Notes under the pieces: model-generated | What the model was told of the DNA's origin: nothing | What the model saw: the letters and a program-made list of their open reading frames with translations, nothing else | The model's database searches: none | Source: Granulicella paludicola | Lineage (GTDB): Bacteria; Acidobacteriota; Terriglobia; Terriglobales; Acidobacteriaceae | Direction of reading: 5' to 3' | DNA length: 64,000 nucleotides | Assembly: GCF_025685545.1 (NCBI RefSeq) | Contig: NZ_JAGSYC010000020.1 | Location: 62,001-126,000, forward strand | Position numbers and translations under genes: made by a program | Part shown: in pieces, positions 17,427 to 26,619 of the stretch | How positions within the stretch are numbered: the stretch's first letter is position 1 | How the letters are laid out: each line of letters begins with the position of its first letter

Positions 17427-18631
17427 CTGAGTTCTTCGCCGGTGGCGCTGGAGTATGTGCGGGAGCGCCACGCTACAGGGCGACCGAAGATTTGTCGCAG
17501 CAGGGCATACCACTGGATGATCAGCAGCAGTGCAGTGCCGAATGGATGCAGCAGAGCGGAGATGATCGGCTGCTTGAATCGCCATGCGGCCAGCAATCGC
17601 GGCAGGACGCTCGCGAGGTAGCCCAGTGTGATGGCCGCGCCGACGGCATGTGCAAGTATGGGTTCGTCAAAGGTCGCGCCGACGATGAGATTCATCGTGC
17701 AGATCGTGAGCCACATTGCCAGAAGCAGTGCGGGTAGGATTTGTCCAAGAATGATCAGCAACGTAAACGGCAGGATGCGCGCTGGTGTGGCTATGCCTTC
17801 GGTTGCGTTCTTTGCGAGACCCATCCAGACGGCGCCGGGTGAGTCGTACATGCGGACACTGGCTAGCGCGGTGAGATCGAAGATGTCGGTGCGAAACCCA
17901 TGCTGACGGAAGAGTTCTGGAAGGCGCAGACCGTCGTGGCGGGTCTCGCGGATGCTGCTGTGTCCTCCGCTAGAGAAATAGGCTGAGCGCTCCGCGAGGA
18001 AGAACTGCCCGCAGCCAGCGGCGTAGGCGGACTTGGTGGTCTTTCTCATGCGGCCCATGGGGAGGAAGCTGAGCAGGATGAAGTGGATCAGAGGGAGCAG
18101 CAATTTTTCCAGCCAGCCGAGGGTGATCTGGCGTGGGAAGCCGGAGAGCAGTGCGATTTGCGATGCTTGCAGTTGGCTGGCGCAGCGTTGCAGCGCGTCC
18201 GGTGCGAGACGAACATCGGCGTCGAGAAACAGAAGGAGTGGTGCGGACGTCGCCTGCGCGAGCAGCCAGCAGGCGTGCTGCTTGCCGTTCCATCCTGCGG
18301 GGAGGGGCTGGCCGTGCAACAGCCGTGCACGAGCGTCGCGGGCGGCGATGGCTTGAACGATCTCGCCGGTGCGGTCGGCGGAGCCGTCATCAAGGACGAG
18401 AACTTCCAAATCAACGCCGGAATTCGCAAGCACGCTCTCGACGCAGGCAGCGATATTGCGCTCTTCATCGCGCGCTGGAATCAGCACGGCGACGCGCAGA
18501 TCGTTCGGGATGCCTATTGGCGCAAGCAAGGGTGCTCGAAAGCGCAGCAGGTTGAAGAGGAAGAGGACAGCCGGAATTGATGCGCAGACGAAGCTGGCGA
18601 AGATGATGGAGAGTATGAGGGTCTCGATCAT
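17423..18631 (-). CDS. Glycosyltransferase family 2, carotenoid-cluster (CrtQ-like)
   Basis: 402 aa membrane glycosyltransferase: an N-terminal TM, then the GT-A core VAVLIPARDEERNIAACVESVL, VLVLDDGSADRTGEI, GWNGKQHACWLLA, LLFLDADVR (DxD) and a QFFLAER segment, followed by three or four C-terminal TMs. This architecture matches CrtQ, which glycosylates a C30 carotenoid acid, and also hopanoid-associated HpnB-like enzymes; the neighbouring desaturases favour the carotenoid role. Last gene of the cluster; its ATG overlaps the acyltransferase stop by four bases (ATGA). Confidence 0.8.
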   Translation of the reverse strand: MIETLILSIIFASFVCASIPAVLFLFNLLRFRAPLLAPIGIPNDLRVAVLIPARDEERNIAACVESVLANSGVDLEVLVLDDGSADRTGEIVQAIAARDARARLLHGQPLPAGWNGKQHACWLLAQATSAPLLLFLDADVRLAPDALQRCASQLQASQIALLSGFPRQITLGWLEKLLLPLIHFILLSFLPMGRMRKTTKSAYAAGCGQFFLAERSAYFSSGGHSSIRETRHDGLRLPELFRQHGFRTDIFDLTALASVRMYDSPGAVWMGLAKNATEGIATPARILPFTLLIILGQILPALLLAMWLTICTMNLIVGATFDEPILAHAVGAAITLGYLASVLPRLLAAWRFKQPIISALLHPFGTALLLIIQWYALLRQIFGRPVAWRSRTYSSATGEELS

Positions 18632-19419
18632 CGCGGAGACCGATCTTCGCGCGCGGTATGGTCAAGTTCGATGGGCTTGCGCGTGAAGAGCGCGCGCAGT
18701 CTCCGCCCCAGGGCATAGATGCCGCCGGTACCACGGCCGCCTTGGAGTAGCGTGGCGAAGGCTCTCGGATCTCTGGCGACAGCAGAAGCCTTGAGGTCTT
18801 CCATGGTCGCAGCCAGTGAGTCTTCAAGCTGTTTTGTCGCCTGCTCCAGGGTGGCACCGTCCGCGACCTGCAGTGGGTTTCCGAAGCGCAGCAGCGTCTC
18901 TGGCAGGCGCTCGTCCCAGAAGACATATTCGATTGCGAGGGGCTGTAGTTGCAGACCTGGCACCCGGGTTGCGAGAGCGCCGAGGCCGGGCTTGAACTCG
19001 AGTGCTGCGCGCGGATCGGCGAAGCGTCCCTGTGGTGTGATCCAGAGGACGCCACCGCTGGCAAGAACAGCCTCTGAGGTCCGGAGGAACTGTGCGGCTC
19101 CGCGCGGAGACTGCATCTCAACGGGGAAGATGCCGAGCCTTTTCAGGATCGGATACTTCGCTAGTGCGGCGGCATCCATCGGTGCGTAGTGATTATGTGA
19201 AGGCAGGAGCAACTCGCCTAGCAGGATACAAACCATCGGGTCCCACCAAGAAGAGTGGTTCGCGTAAATAATTAGCGGGCCCTCCGTGGCGGAGAGATAG
19301 CTGCGGTTCTGCATCAGCACTGCGCGAAAGTGTCGCCGGAAGTAGCCACGCACGATCCTGCGAAACAGCCGCAGGATCGCAGCCGAGATCGGCGGAACAG
19401 CTGGAAGCTCACGTGCCAT
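18628..19419 (-). CDS. PlsC-family acyltransferase, carotenoid-cluster (CrtO-like role)
   Basis: Lysophospholipid-type acyltransferase fold. Motif I NHSSWWDP (HxxxxD), GIFPVEM, WITPQGRFADPR (motif III region) and LQPLAIEYVFW are visible. From the ATG at 19419 it is 263 aa; an upstream in-frame ATG at 19470 would overlap the desaturase gene by 35 bp and is less likely. In staphyloxanthin-type pathways an acyltransferase adds a fatty acid to the sugar of the carotenoid ester; membership of this tight operon suggests that job here. A phospholipid substrate cannot be excluded. Confidence 0.78.
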   Translation of the reverse strand: MARELPAVPPISAAILRLFRRIVRGYFRRHFRAVLMQNRSYLSATEGPLIIYANHSSWWDPMVCILLGELLLPSHNHYAPMDAAALAKYPILKRLGIFPVEMQSPRGAAQFLRTSEAVLASGGVLWITPQGRFADPRAALEFKPGLGALATRVPGLQLQPLAIEYVFWDERLPETLLRFGNPLQVADGATLEQATKQLEDSLAATMEDLKASAVARDPRAFATLLQGGRGTGGIYALGRRLRALFTRKPIELDHTAREDRSPR

Positions 19420-19435
19420 GGTGTCTCTTACTGTC

Positions 19436-20956
19436 TCATGCGAGTGTGGTCTGCGCCTTTGCATCCGCATCGAGAGAGTCTGCAGCGATCCAGCCCGACA
19501 TCATCACCATCGGCATGCCTGGGCCGGGATGAGCGGCGCCACCGGCGAGATAGAGACCGCCGAGTTCTCGGCTGCGGTTCGCGGGCTTGAAGGCACCCAT
19601 GAAGCGTCCGTGCGAGGAGAGGCCGTAGATTGCGCCGTTCAGAACTTTGTAGCGTTCATGGATGTCCAGCGGCGTCAGAGCACTTTCAAAGACGATCCGT
19701 TCTTCGATGTCCTCGCAGCCCGCGGTGCGCTTAAGCTTGTCGAGGATCACCTGGCGATACGCGGGGAACATCTTCTTCCAGTCGTGGTGCGGGCGTAGAT
19801 AAGGCGTATGTACGAGGATGTACATGGCCTCGCCGCCTTCGGGCGCGCTATCAGGATCGCTGCGTGCGGTGCAGGCTAGATAACAGGTCGGATCCGGGGC
19901 AGGTTCGCCGAGATTGTAGATGGCGTGGAACTCTTCATCCGGATCGCGCGAGAAGACGAAGTCGTGGTGCGCGAGATGGTCGTAACGCTTGTTCAAACCG
20001 AGGTAGAGGACGACGCCACTGCAGGCCGGCTCGTAGCTGCGCTTGTGTTCAAACTCGCGCGCGGCGGGGGTGCCCTGCAGAAGTTCGCGATGCGTTCGCA
20101 CAGCATCTTCGTTGCTGACGATTGCGTCGAAGCGGTAGGTGTCGCCAGCGGATGTGACGAGACCGGTCACGGGGCCGTGCTCGCCCTTCGTGGTGATCTG
20201 CGCGACTTCGGTGTCGGTGTGGAAGGTAACGCCGAGTTCGGTTGCGAGTTTGACCATCGCTTCCGGCACAGCGCGCGTGCCGCCCATCGGATACCAGATG
20301 CCCTCCTCCATCTGCATGGAGCCGATGGCGGTGAGGATCGCGGGTGAGGCGTCTGGATTGGAGCCGACGTACTGCACCATGTGGTCGAGCATCTGCGCTG
20401 TGTTCGGTTCGGAGATGAACTCACGAACGGCACCCGCGACGGTCTGTCCCATACGCATCTTCAGCACGTCGCGGAGCACGTTCAGGTCGAACGCTCCGCC
20501 GATATCGAAGGTGTCTTTGATCGAGCCGACGGATTTCCAGAAGAAGAACTTGTCGCTGATGGTGTGCAGCTCTTTCGAGAGCGCCATCAACTGCTGATAC
20601 TTAGCTCCCATGCCGGGGAAACGGCCTTCGAGATCGTGCGACATCGCCTGGATGTCGTCGACGAGGTCGATGCGCGCGCCGTCGTCGAAGAAGCAGCGCC
20701 ACTGGGGATCGAGCCGCACCATGTCGAGGTAGTCTTCAAGCTTGCGTCCGGACTCTGCGAAGATCTTGCGCAGCACCGACGGCTGAATCAGGATCGTCGG
20801 TCCCATATCGAAGCGAAAGCCTTTTTCGCGCAGCTGTGCAGCCTTGCCGCCGAGCCACGGGTTTTTCTCGAAGACCGTTACTTCGTGCCCACGCGCCGCC
20901 AGCGTACAAGCCGCGGCCAATCCTGCTAATCCTGATCCGATTACACCAACGCGCAT
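19436..20956 (-). CDS. Carotenoid desaturase/oxidase, CrtI/CrtN/CrtP family (1)
   Basis: 506 aa FAD enzyme. N-terminal VGVIGSGLAGLAAACTLAARGHEVTVFEK and GGKAAQLREKGFRFDMGPT, C-terminal LGGLYLAGGAAHPGPGMPMVMMSG. It acts on a membrane-embedded C30 or C40 polyene, by dehydrogenation or terminal methyl oxidation; sequence alone does not separate the two. Stop and start distances to its neighbours (16 and 28 bp) indicate one operon with the acyltransferase downstream and the aldehyde dehydrogenase upstream. Confidence 0.88.
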   Translation of the reverse strand: MRVGVIGSGLAGLAAACTLAARGHEVTVFEKNPWLGGKAAQLREKGFRFDMGPTILIQPSVLRKIFAESGRKLEDYLDMVRLDPQWRCFFDDGARIDLVDDIQAMSHDLEGRFPGMGAKYQQLMALSKELHTISDKFFFWKSVGSIKDTFDIGGAFDLNVLRDVLKMRMGQTVAGAVREFISEPNTAQMLDHMVQYVGSNPDASPAILTAIGSMQMEEGIWYPMGGTRAVPEAMVKLATELGVTFHTDTEVAQITTKGEHGPVTGLVTSAGDTYRFDAIVSNEDAVRTHRELLQGTPAAREFEHKRSYEPACSGVVLYLGLNKRYDHLAHHDFVFSRDPDEEFHAIYNLGEPAPDPTCYLACTARSDPDSAPEGGEAMYILVHTPYLRPHHDWKKMFPAYRQVILDKLKRTAGCEDIEERIVFESALTPLDIHERYKVLNGAIYGLSSHGRFMGAFKPANRSRELGGLYLAGGAAHPGPGMPMVMMSGWIAADSLDADAKAQTTLA

Positions 20957-20984
20957 ACGTTCTCCGCCGTTCCGTTCTAATTAT

Positions 20985-22481
20985 TTATCGATTGCGTGCG
21001 CTTGAGATCAGCGCGCGCAGACAAGTCCATCGCTGCGACAGCGTCCCGCCGTGCAGCGTGCCGATCAAGGCTGTAAACAGGGGCAAGTCGGCATCGGTGG
21101 TTGCGTCCAGATGCCGCATCGCTCCGTTGCGACGCAGGATCAGCGTCTTTACGGCAGTCATCTCCAGCAGCCCTTCCGAGCCACGCGTTACGCCATAGCC
21201 GCTGGCACCGCGACCACCGAAGGGGACGCGCGGATCGGCGGTGGGAGCGATGATGTCGTTCACGAGCACGGTGCCGGCCTTCAGCTTGCGAGCGATCATG
21301 CGCGCCTTGGGCATCTCTTGTTTTGCGCAGAAGATGCTGAGTGTGAGCGCGTAGCTGCACTGCGCGTACATCGCCGGGATATGCATCATCGTATCGGCTG
21401 CAAGCAGCGAGAGTACGGGAGCGAAGATGTCACTGCGAGCGATTTCCATCGATGGCTTTGCACTGTCGATCAGCACGGGGCGTTGTGCGTCGGGGGTGAG
21501 GTCTCCCAACAACTGAGCGCCTTCGTCGATGGAGGAAGCAATCATTAAACGCAGGCGCTCGCTTGTGGTGGCGTTGAGCTGAACAGGCGGGACGTCCCGC
21601 AACGCCTCGATCAGCAGCGGCCGCAAAAGTGCCATCGTCGCGGTGGAGGCGAAGAGCCTGCGAGGCGACATGCAGACGGCACCGCCATTCAGTCGCAGCC
21701 CGAAGGCAACAGCGCGCGCGACCAGCCTCAGATCGGCGTCTGGCGTGACGAGAATGGCGTCCGCTCCAGAGAGCTCCACTACGGCGGGGGTCGCTGTTTC
21801 CGCGAGGGTGGATAACACTGTCTGGCCGGTGTGCGAGGAGCCGGTGAAGACGACTTTGTCGGGCGATTCGGCCAGTGCCTGCTGCGCGGCAGCAACGCTT
21901 TCATCGGTGATTGTCAGCGCACCCACCGGTAGACCGGCTTCCATCAGTGTTTGCGCGAGGAGTTCGGCGACGGGGCCTCCGCCGCTGCCCGGCTTCCAGG
22001 TGACCGTGTTGCCTGCGGCGAGGGCCTGCAGCGTCTGCGTGCCCGGCAAAAAGAGAGGGAAGTTCGAGGGACCAACGATGAGGATGTGCCCGAGGGGTTC
22101 GCGATGTACCTCGGCTTGAATGCCGCTTAGCCACATCGGACGACCGGCGCTTCCGAGCTTGCGGGGCTTGAGGATCTTTGCCGCGTTGCGTTCGAGGAAA
22201 CGGCAGGCATCGAGCAGCGGTAGCAGTTCTGTGGTCAGCGTGTCGGCTTTCGTTCGCGCCAGCTCGGGGGAGATGGCGTCTGCGATCTGCACTGCGCGCT
22301 GGGCCAGAAGATGACGCGCTCGGCTGAGGACGGTCAGTCGCTCGGCTACGGTTCGCATCCCCCAGTCAACGGGCGCTTTGGTCGATGAGGCAATCGTGCA
22401 GGACATCAACCCGCATCGCTCATTGGCTACCTTCGCCGATGCTTGCGCTTGCGCTGCTATCGGGCTGGAGGCCGTTTTCAC
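20985..22481 (-). CDS. Aldehyde dehydrogenase of the carotenoid cluster (AldH-like)
   Basis: 498 aa NAD(P)-dependent aldehyde dehydrogenase superfamily. Visible: EPLGHILIVGPSNFPLFLPG, NTVTWKPGSGGGPVAELLA, FTGSSHTGQTVL, the general-base region VVELSGADA and the nucleophile region LNGGAVCMSPRRLF (Cys). It would oxidise a terminal carotenoid aldehyde to the acid, as AldH does in staphyloxanthin synthesis. The ATG overlaps the upstream desaturase stop by four bases. Confidence 0.85.
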   Translation of the reverse strand: MKTASSPIAAQAQASAKVANERCGLMSCTIASSTKAPVDWGMRTVAERLTVLSRARHLLAQRAVQIADAISPELARTKADTLTTELLPLLDACRFLERNAAKILKPRKLGSAGRPMWLSGIQAEVHREPLGHILIVGPSNFPLFLPGTQTLQALAAGNTVTWKPGSGGGPVAELLAQTLMEAGLPVGALTITDESVAAAQQALAESPDKVVFTGSSHTGQTVLSTLAETATPAVVELSGADAILVTPDADLRLVARAVAFGLRLNGGAVCMSPRRLFASTATMALLRPLLIEALRDVPPVQLNATTSERLRLMIASSIDEGAQLLGDLTPDAQRPVLIDSAKPSMEIARSDIFAPVLSLLAADTMMHIPAMYAQCSYALTLSIFCAKQEMPKARMIARKLKAGTVLVNDIIAPTADPRVPFGGRGASGYGVTRGSEGLLEMTAVKTLILRRNGAMRHLDATTDADLPLFTALIGTLHGGTLSQRWTCLRALISSARNR

Positions 22482-24121
22482 GAAGCGACCTGCATCACGC
22501 TGCCGTCTTCTGCGGCCGCGAGTCTGGTCTCGCTGAAACTTTGCGGCTCAATGCCGAGGTCCTGAAGCAAAAGCGTGCTGCTAATGCGGGCTGACTGGAA
22601 GATAACGGGCAGACCTGAGCCGGGATGCGTGCCGCCGCCCGTGAGGTACATGTTGCTCACATCCTCAAATCGATTGTGCGGCCGCAGGTGCAGCATCTGG
22701 TCAAGCGAATGCTTCATCGAGAAAGTAGCGCCCTTATGCAGGCCGAACTCCGTCGCCCAGCCGCTCGGGGTGATGATCTTCTCCGTGCGGACGCGCTGCC
22801 GCACATCGTGGAGGCCGATCTTCTCCATCTGGCGAAAGGCAAGTTCACGGAAGCGTGGCATCTCTTTCGACCAGTCTACATTCGGACTTTCGTGGGTCAC
22901 TGGCAGCAATACGTACAGCGTGGAGTGACCTTCCGGCGCGAGTGTCGGATCGGTGATCGAGGCGTTCTGGACATAGAAGGATGGTTGCTCACTGAGACGA
23001 TGCAGCTCTTCGATGTCGGAGAGGTTCTGCTTGTAACCCTTCTCCAGATAGATTGTGTGGTGAGCCACATCGTCGTAGCGGCCTTCGATGCCGAGATACA
23101 TCATGAAGGTGGAGCAGGAGTACTGCTTGCCCGCAATCTTTTTGTCTGTCCACTTACTACGATGTTGCTCCGGGATGAGGTTTCGCGCGGCTTCGGCGAA
23201 GTCGGCGTTCATCACCACCGCGTCCGCCAGTAAATTGCCCTTCGCTGTGCGAACGCCAACGGCGCTGCTGCGACCATTTACACGGTCCATCAGCACTTCT
23301 TCCACGGGCTCGTTCAAGCGGATCTCGACGCCCATCTCTTCGCAGAGGCGCGCCATCGTCTTCGTCACAGCGCCGCAGCCGCCGATGGGATGGAAGACAC
23401 CGTGCTCATATTCGAGGAAGGAGAGGATGGAAAACAGCGAGGGGCAGCGGAAAGGGCTCATGCCCAGATACTTCGATTGGAAGCTGAAGCCGAGCCGGAT
23501 ACGCTCGTCCTTGAAGTGGGTGCGCAGGTCGTCGTTCAGAGAAAGCCACGGCTTCATCAGCGGGAGCAGCTTCAGAAGCTCGGGACGCAGCAGGTCGGTC
23601 CACTTTTCAAAGGGTGATTCAAGTACCGGCAGAAAGCCTGCCAGCTTCTTGCGATTGCGATTGAGGAAGTTGCGAAACTCTTTTGCATCGTCGGGCGAGA
23701 TGGCTGCGATCTCCTGCTCCATGCGAGCGACGTCGGCAGTTGCATCGATCTGGCCGCCTTCGCCGAAGACCAGGCGATATTGCGGATCAAGCCGCTTCAT
23801 CGGCACCTCGCGGTCGAGATCATAGCCACATTCGGCGAAGATCTCTTTGAGGACGCGGGGATAGAGGAAGAATGTGGGGCCGATGTCGAACTTGTAGCCG
23901 TCCTGCTCCATCGTGGCGGTGCGACCACCGACGCGACCATGCTTTTCAACGACAGTGACCTGCACGCCAGCCTTTGCCAGCAGCATGGCGGTAGCAAGAC
24001 CGCCGGGACCTGCTCCTACGATGATGACGCGCCGGGCGTCGGACGCGCGCTTCGAATCCGAAGTTACTTTCAATCCACCGATACTCAAGGGGTGTGGCTC
24101 GTCCTTAGGGAGGTCTCTCAA
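22478..24121 (-). CDS. Carotenoid desaturase/oxidase, CrtI/CrtN/CrtP family (2)
   Basis: 547 aa paralogue of the 19436 gene and first gene of the operon. RRVIIVGAGPGGLATAMLLA and GGRTATMEQDGYKFDIGPTF at the N-terminus, HPIGGCGAVTKTMARL in the middle, and the typical YLTGGGTHPGSGLPVIF near the end. It shares the overall plan of gene 1 but clearly belongs to a different subgroup, fitting a division into one desaturase and one terminal oxygenase. The start is uncertain: the frame opens with TTG at 24121, another TTG lies about 16 codons in, and no ATG precedes the FAD motif. Confidence 0.87.
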   Translation of the reverse strand: MRDLPKDEPHPLSIGGLKVTSDSKRASDARRVIIVGAGPGGLATAMLLAKAGVQVTVVEKHGRVGGRTATMEQDGYKFDIGPTFFLYPRVLKEIFAECGYDLDREVPMKRLDPQYRLVFGEGGQIDATADVARMEQEIAAISPDDAKEFRNFLNRNRKKLAGFLPVLESPFEKWTDLLRPELLKLLPLMKPWLSLNDDLRTHFKDERIRLGFSFQSKYLGMSPFRCPSLFSILSFLEYEHGVFHPIGGCGAVTKTMARLCEEMGVEIRLNEPVEEVLMDRVNGRSSAVGVRTAKGNLLADAVVMNADFAEAARNLIPEQHRSKWTDKKIAGKQYSCSTFMMYLGIEGRYDDVAHHTIYLEKGYKQNLSDIEELHRLSEQPSFYVQNASITDPTLAPEGHSTLYVLLPVTHESPNVDWSKEMPRFRELAFRQMEKIGLHDVRQRVRTEKIITPSGWATEFGLHKGATFSMKHSLDQMLHLRPHNRFEDVSNMYLTGGGTHPGSGLPVIFQSARISSTLLLQDLGIEPQSFSETRLAAAEDGSVMQVAS

Positions 24122-24264
24122 CCGATTTGAAGTACGACTGGGATGAGTCTACTCCCGGCATCCTTCGCAACCGCCATCAAAATGCGCAGGCCTCTCATCT
24201 GGTTGAACGATTGAAGCATTCTGCTTGGCAAGACCGAAATGGTCCTGCTCCAGGTTTTAGCTGA

Positions 24265-24741
24265 CTAGTCCATCAACCCACGTGTAAGGCTGCGCACACG
24301 CTCTGCTACGACGCCGAAGACCACATGTGAGGCTGCTTCGCTGCTGTGCTCACGCGGCGTCTGGTCTGCCGGTTCAGCGGCTAGACCCATCGCAGGCAAG
24401 GCGGAATCGTGCGTCAGGGCCATCAGCGTCAGGCCGAAGGTCGCACCTTCTTTATCCGCCACAATGGGGAAGAACTCAGCTGCCGCGCCATAGGCTGCAC
24501 CGGCGGCTATGCCGAACCCCCAGTGGATAGCTTCGGCTGCAACTGCCTTCGTACCGGCGTCAAGGGGATGGCCTGCTACCTTCTCGGCCAAAACTTCGGG
24601 CGGCTCCGGCTCTCCGTGCGTCCGAGGCGGATAAAACTTTTCTGCCACCGATTTTGCTGCTGTCGCGACCAGACCAGCTACAGCCCCCGCCAGCAGACCC
24701 TTCCAGAGGGACTTCTTTCTTGCCACCGTCAACTCACTCAC
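24265..24741 (-). CDS. DUF1440/YagU-like membrane protein
   Basis: 158 aa from a GTG start with GGGAGGT four bases upstream. KKSLWKGLLAGAVAGLVATAAKSVAEKFYPPRTHGEPEPPEVLAEK is the usual N-terminal helix and Pro-rich hinge; then AIHWGFGIAAGAAYGAAAEFFP and EAASHVVFGVVAERVRSL, a second hydrophobic pair. This pattern resembles YagU/DUF1440 inner-membrane proteins, some tied to acid tolerance; the precise role is unknown. It sits 39 bp after the acidic protein gene on the same strand. Confidence 0.72.
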   Translation of the reverse strand: MSELTVARKKSLWKGLLAGAVAGLVATAAKSVAEKFYPPRTHGEPEPPEVLAEKVAGHPLDAGTKAVAAEAIHWGFGIAAGAAYGAAAEFFPIVADKEGATFGLTLMALTHDSALPAMGLAAEPADQTPREHSSEAASHVVFGVVAERVRSLTRGLMD

Positions 24742-24780
24742 ATTTACCTCCCGTACGTAGACGTATATCCGCGAATTCCC

Positions 24781-25074
24781 CTAGGTGCGTTCGAAGTTTG
24801 CCTCAGCCTCTTCGTCTACCTCTTCGTCTTCGTCCTCTTCGTCGTCTTCCTCTTCCTCAGCCTCTTCGTCGTCGAGTTCCTCCAGCTCTTCGTCGCTTTC
24901 AGAGGAGTCGTCCTCGCTGCGCTGTACTTCGACGTTTTCGCTGGAAGCGCCACCGGTGGGGTTGGATTCGATGAACGTTGGGTCGTTCTCGAAGGTAGCG
25001 GTCGCGTCGTCTCCGATTACCTTATGAAGCTCTGTAGCACTGTCCGTTGCAATAGGTTCCTTGATCGCAGCCAT
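24781..25074 (-). CDS. Small protein with extreme acidic low-complexity C-terminal half
   Basis: 97 aa from the ATG at 25074, which has AGGGAG five bases upstream; an in-frame codon at 25128 lacks this. The N-terminal half (AAIKEPIATDSATELHKVIGD...) is ordinary and has no membrane segment. From about residue 53 to 92 the chain is almost wholly Asp/Glu with Ser (e.g. EELDDEEAEEEEDDEEDE). It is likely cytosolic and intrinsically disordered, possibly binding basic proteins or cations. No family is recognised. It lies between the symporter and the DUF1440-like gene. Confidence 0.7.
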   Translation of the reverse strand: MAAIKEPIATDSATELHKVIGDDATATFENDPTFIESNPTGGASSENVEVQRSEDDSSESDEELEELDDEEAEEEEDDEEDEDEEVDEEAEANFERT

Positions 25075-25136
25075 GAGAACTCCCTGGTGAAGCATCACCA
25101 GCCCCGTTGGATGCGAGAAATGGTCCATGTGAAGCT

Positions 25137-26573
25137 CTATCCTTCGAAAGGCCGCAATTGGGCCTCTGTGGGTGGCTTGGTTAATAGACTCACGACGAAG
25201 AGGCCGAGCAGCGATGCCAGCAAAGCGGGCAGAATCGCGTCGCGGTCACTCACCACCTTGGGCAGATATACCTTGACCGTGTCCCAGCCAATTGTCACGG
25301 CTGTTCCGGCAGCAATGCTGGATACCGCACCGGCAGCGGTGGCTCTGCGCCAAAAGAACGCAGCAAGAATCACCGGGGTAAGGGCGGCGGAGTAGATGGT
25401 GTACGCGTATAAGGACATCTTCAGCACGGAGGTGATGCGCAGGGCCTGCAGCAGCGCCCAGCAGCCGAGCGCCACCACCATCAGGCGAGAGACGAGCAGC
25501 ACCTGGCCGTTGGACGCCTCGGGCTTGATGTAGCGGACGAAGACATCGTTCACAAGGTTGGTGGCCGGGGAGAAGAGGTAGTTGTTTGCGGTCGAGACCA
25601 CCTTGGCGAAGATGGCTCCGACGAGCAATGCTCCAAGGACGGCGAGTAGCGGCGAACCACCGAACGCATGTGTCGCCGAGTAGGCGAGAATCTCACGGGG
25701 TCTTTGAGCGACCTCGCCGGTACGGAAGATCGCCGATCCTACGACTGCGATGGCGACGATCACTGTCTCCAGAATGACGGTGCCGATGATCCAACCGACC
25801 GTTGCGTGTGTGGCGTCCTTCTCACTCTTGGCGGAGAAGAACTTCTGGTACATCGACTGGTTGCCCAGCATCAGGAGGCAGGTCGGAAGAAAGAGTTCCA
25901 GCGCCTGGATTGGGGTCAGATCGCCGAAGACCTGAAAGTGTGTCGCGGGGAGAGTAGCTTTTACGTTCTGCCAGCCACCGGCGACGTGAATCAGCACGGG
26001 CAGGGCGGCGATCATGGTTACAGTCGCGAGTAGACCGATGACCACGTCCATATAGGCGACGGAGCCCATGCCGGCGATCGCCGTGAACACAATGACGAAG
26101 CCCGCGAGGATGTAGGCGCCGTGTACAGCTGTTACCTGTGGGAAGATCAGGTGAATGATGTCTCCCCCGCCGATGAACTGGTAGCTGGTAATCGCGGTGT
26201 AGGTGAAGAGCACGGCGACTACGCCCAGCAATCGCGCTGTCTGGTTGTAGCGGCTCTCCAACAGGTCAGGGATAGTGAACTGAGCGAACTTCCGCGCACG
26301 GGGCGCGATGAAGTAGATCAGCGCCAGGCCGGCCCAGCCGCCTCCTCCCTGCCATAAGGCAGCGAAGCCATGTTTGTAGGCGTTTTCTGCGCCACCCAGC
26401 AGAGAGCCGGAACCGATCCAGCTCGAAAGCAGCGTAAAGACAAGTACGAAGGCAGGCAGACTGCGGCCTGCGACGAGATAATCTGCCTTGGTTTTAACAC
26501 TGCCCAGACGCGCCAGTGAAACTCCCAGCAGCGTCACAACGATGATCCCTAGAACTACCGCATAAAGCACCAT
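25137..26573 (-). CDS. Sodium:solute symporter (SSS family)
   Basis: 478 aa polytopic inner-membrane transporter using a sodium or proton gradient. It has about 13 hydrophobic segments, including LYAVVLGIIVVTLLGVSLA, the early SSS motif DYLVAGRSLPAFVLVFTLLSSWIGSGSLLGGAENAY region, and AIFAKVVSTANNYLFSPATNLVNDVF (family sodium-site region). The solute (e.g. proline, pantothenate, an organic acid or a sugar) cannot be told. No substrate-specific genes are adjacent. Confidence 0.9.
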   Translation of the reverse strand: MVLYAVVLGIIVVTLLGVSLARLGSVKTKADYLVAGRSLPAFVLVFTLLSSWIGSGSLLGGAENAYKHGFAALWQGGGGWAGLALIYFIAPRARKFAQFTIPDLLESRYNQTARLLGVVAVLFTYTAITSYQFIGGGDIIHLIFPQVTAVHGAYILAGFVIVFTAIAGMGSVAYMDVVIGLLATVTMIAALPVLIHVAGGWQNVKATLPATHFQVFGDLTPIQALELFLPTCLLMLGNQSMYQKFFSAKSEKDATHATVGWIIGTVILETVIVAIAVVGSAIFRTGEVAQRPREILAYSATHAFGGSPLLAVLGALLVGAIFAKVVSTANNYLFSPATNLVNDVFVRYIKPEASNGQVLLVSRLMVVALGCWALLQALRITSVLKMSLYAYTIYSAALTPVILAAFFWRRATAAGAVSSIAAGTAVTIGWDTVKVYLPKVVSDRDAILPALLASLLGLFVVSLLTKPPTEAQLRPFEG

Positions 26574-26619
26574 GAGTGGGCCAATTCTACCTTTTTACAC
26601 GGGGTTTATGTAGGCGTCT

